This document shows, one piece after another, positions 6,618-8,261 of a DNA stretch of 8,261 bases. A program made the position numbers and the translations under genes. Below the pieces are notes generated by a model that was not told where the DNA came from, did no database searches, and saw only the letters and a program-made list of their open reading frames with translations. The stretch spans positions 1 through 8,261 of the forward strand of contig CAYQDB010000049.1 in the NCBI GenBank assembly GCA_964416195.1, read 5' to 3'. Source of the stretch: CAYQDB01 sp964416195 (GTDB lineage: Bacteria > Zixibacteria > MSB-5A5 > GN15 > FEB-12). Each line of letters begins with the position of its first letter. The first letter of the stretch is position 1.

Positions 6618-7250
6618 ATGACAACAGTGAAACGACAGAACAGACCAAAGATTAAGCAAAGTCCCAAACTCCCTGCTGCGACGCGCCGGGAGCAGTTGCT
6701 CAAGGCAGCACAGGCCCTTTTCATCAAGCAAGGTTACCGTGCCACGACCACCGAGGCGATTGCTCGCCGGGCCGGTCTGACTAAGGGTGCGCTGTATTTC
6801 CACTTCAAAAGCAAAGAGGGTATTCTCCGTGAGCTGCTCAGGCGAGCCGCCGATCAGTTCGCGGCCGCCTTTGAATCCCCCACTGGGAAGAGCCTCAGTC
6901 CCGGCGATGTGCTAACGCTTCTGCGGAAGATAGACGCGCGTCGCAACATGCCTAAGACCCGTCACAGTCTAGACTTACGAGCTGAAGTGTTGAAGTTGCC
7001 ACGTGTTCGGGCGCATGTGAACAAGATGGCTCGCAAGGCCATAGAGGTGGTTGCGGCACGTCTTGACCCAGAGTACGGAAAGGACAAAAAGCGAAGGCGA
7101 GAACTGGCCATTCTAATTTTTTCTTTGTATGATGGCCTGACTTTGAGAAGACTTATGAGTCCCAAATTGATAAGTATCGACCGGCAGATACGGTTGTTTG
7201 CCTCCCTGTTTGGCAGAGCGAAAACGGAAATCCCTGTGCGACGAGGATAA
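6618..7250 (+). CDS. TetR/AcrR-family transcriptional repressor
   Basis: This 210-residue protein has a basic N-terminal extension (about 1-22) and the TetR DNA-binding domain (about 23-70). The helix-turn-helix (about 43-62) reads TTTEAIARRAGLTKGALYFHF, close to the family consensus. The remaining helices form the ligand-binding and dimerisation domain, which is too variable to predict the inducer. Such proteins normally repress their own operon and release DNA when a small toxic or metabolic molecule binds. Here the palindrome over its promoter and the efflux gene starting 4 nt after its stop support control of an efflux system. The ATG at 6618 has only a weak ribosome binding sequence (around GGTAGG, 6606-6611), perhaps keeping repressor levels low. 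The N-terminal extension is slightly longer than in many family members. Confidence 0.87.
   Translation: MTTVKRQNRPKIKQSPKLPAATRREQLLKAAQALFIKQGYRATTTEAIARRAGLTKGALYFHFKSKEGILRELLRRAADQFAAAFESPTGKSLSPGDVLTLLRKIDARRNMPKTRHSLDLRAEVLKLPRVRAHVNKMARKAIEVVAARLDPEYGKDKKRRRELAILIFSLYDGLTLRRLMSPKLISIDRQIRLFASLFGRAKTEIPVRRG
7243..7247 (+). promoter_or_regulatory. Ribosome binding site that fixes the tolC-like start
   Basis: GAGGA, within the last codons of tetR, lies 7 nt before the TTG at 7255. No ATG occurs in this frame before the signal peptide, so this motif is the best guide to the start. Confidence 0.6.
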
Positions 7251-7254
7251 ACGA

Positions 7255-8261
7255 TTGTCTGACGTCATTTACAGTGTGTTAAAACGGGCAGTGAAGAGTC
7301 CAGTGCTAAAAGGGCGAGTGATCTCCGTCTTGATCTTACTGAGCATCGGCCTGTTCCAGGTCGTTGCTGCCGATGTGGTGCTGACGGTAGCAGATGCACG
7401 ACACCGCGCCCTTGAGTTTAACCGGGGGTATCTTGTGGCCAAAGAGGAGGTCACCAAGGCGCAGAGCGACATTACCAAGGCCCGCGCCGGAGCGCTTCCG
7501 AGTTTGTCCGCCGGAGGGTCCTACTCACGCAATTTCATTATCCCCTCCTTTTTCGCGAAGATGGACAATGAGGTAAGGGAAATTGAAACCAGTTTCAGCA
7601 ACAATTTCACCGCCTCCATTAGCCTGAGGCAGCCGCTCTGGCAGGGGGGAAAGGTGTTCACGGCTCTTTCGATTGCGAAGTTGTATAAGGAGTATTCCGA
7701 GAAGCAAGCCGAAGCGACAAAGGCTGTCGTGGTTCAGAATGCGGAGGTATTGTTTTATACGGCCATTTTAGAAAAGTCTCGCCTGGAAGTTCTTGAGAAA
7801 GCATTTGAAGCGACCAGCCATAACGCGGAGATAATTGAGAAGCTGTATTCGCAGGGATTAGTTTCTGAATTTGAGGTTTTGCGCGCCAGAGTCGAGAAGG
7901 CTAACATTCAACCGGCCATACTCAACGCCGAATCGGAAGTTCGGCTGTCGGAAAAGCGGCTGAAGTCGTTTCTTGGCATCGACTTGAACGAGTCGATTGG
8001 GCTGGTTGAGGAGGTTGGTGACACTTCGCTGATCGATTTGCCGCCTCTCGGAGCGTTGGTCGACACGGCGTTGGCAAGACGTCCCGAAATGCAACAGGCC
8101 GATCTTCTGACGGAAATCTCACATAAAGCGATTCGGGTAGCCAAGGGTGGGTACTATCCTTCTCTGGACGCGATATCAAGCTATAGTTGGCAGTCTGTCT
8201 CCGACGATTTTACGCTCAGTGGACATACCGCTGAATCGTGGACAGCTGGTATAACCTTGTC
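7255..8261 (+). CDS. TolC-family outer-membrane efflux protein (3' end beyond window)
   Basis: The frame is open from the TTG at 7255 to the window end, giving 335 codons; full-length family members have about 420-480 residues. A hydrophobic signal segment (about 21-37, cleavage likely near QVVAAD) is preceded by a basic stretch. The first TolC repeat follows, with GALPSLSAGGSYSR near 79-92, the beta-strand turn LRQPLWQGGK at 124-133 and long coiled helices (about 135-240). The second repeat opens at about 268 with TALARRPEMQQADL and reaches YYPSLDAISSY near 300-310. TolC-type trimers form the outer-membrane channel of tripartite RND, ABC or MFS pumps. No lipobox cysteine is present, unlike the OprM subgroup. 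The gene starts 4 nt after the tetR stop, so the two form one operon. Adaptor and pump genes are expected downstream. GTG codons at 7276, 7291, 7303 and 7318 are alternative starts, but none has a better-placed ribosome binding site. Confidence 0.85.
   Translation, partial: MSDVIYSVLKRAVKSPVLKGRVISVLILLSIGLFQVVAADVVLTVADARHRALEFNRGYLVAKEEVTKAQSDITKARAGALPSLSAGGSYSRNFIIPSFFAKMDNEVREIETSFSNNFTASISLRQPLWQGGKVFTALSIAKLYKEYSEKQAEATKAVVVQNAEVLFYTAILEKSRLEVLEKAFEATSHNAEIIEKLYSQGLVSEFEVLRARVEKANIQPAILNAESEVRLSEKRLKSFLGIDLNESIGLVEEVGDTSLIDLPPLGALVDTALARRPEMQQADLLTEISHKAIRVAKGGYYPSLDAISSYSWQSVSDDFTLSGHTAESWTAGITL

Overview
The window holds seven complete protein-coding genes and one truncated gene, all on the + strand, in three apparent transcription units. 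The genome type looks Gram-negative: there is a TolC-type outer-membrane efflux protein and several proteins with export signals. Base composition looks close to 50% G+C. Two intergenic regions carry classical TTGACA / TATAxx sigma70-type promoters, and three genes appear to start at TTG or GTG. A bat (aerotolerance) operon with these promoter types fits a member of the FCB group outside the Bacteroidetes proper (for example a candidate phylum such as Zixibacteria), but this assignment is an inference and is weak.

Region 1 (1-4441) is the distal part of a bat operon, batB-batC-batD-batE. The genes are tightly packed: 14-nt overlap, 10-nt gap, then a short overlap. BatB is a membrane-anchored von Willebrand A protein with a complete MIDAS. 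BatC is a TPR protein with a 55-residue glutamine-rich tract. BatD is a large exported protein with one membrane span and a cytoplasmic tail. BatE combines TPRs, two membrane spans and an SH3-like domain. Together they probably form a cell-envelope complex linked to stress or oxygen tolerance; its biochemical job is not settled. The operon's usual upstream genes (moxR-type ATPase, DUF58 protein, batA) would lie before the window.

Region 2 (4442-6548) starts with a candidate intrinsic terminator for the bat operon, followed at once by a near-consensus promoter. It drives a multi-pass flippase-like membrane protein (lysylphosphatidylglycerol synthase transmembrane family, without the synthase domain) and a CorA-type divalent cation channel. 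The two are coupled by a 4-nt GTGA stop/start overlap.

Region 3 (6549-8261) has a weak terminator-like hairpin at the end of corA, then a promoter overlapped by an imperfect palindrome that reaches the start codon of a TetR-family repressor. Four nucleotides after the repressor, a TolC-family outer-membrane efflux gene begins at a TTG codon and runs off the window. This is the usual front end of a self-regulated RND-type efflux operon, with adaptor and pump genes expected next.

I found no RNA genes, mobile elements, CRISPR arrays or recombination sites, and no gene-free stretch longer than about 100 bases. All gene families are recognisable. I see no convincing undescribed system. The points worth a second look are regulatory architecture, start-codon choice and the BatC glutamine tract.
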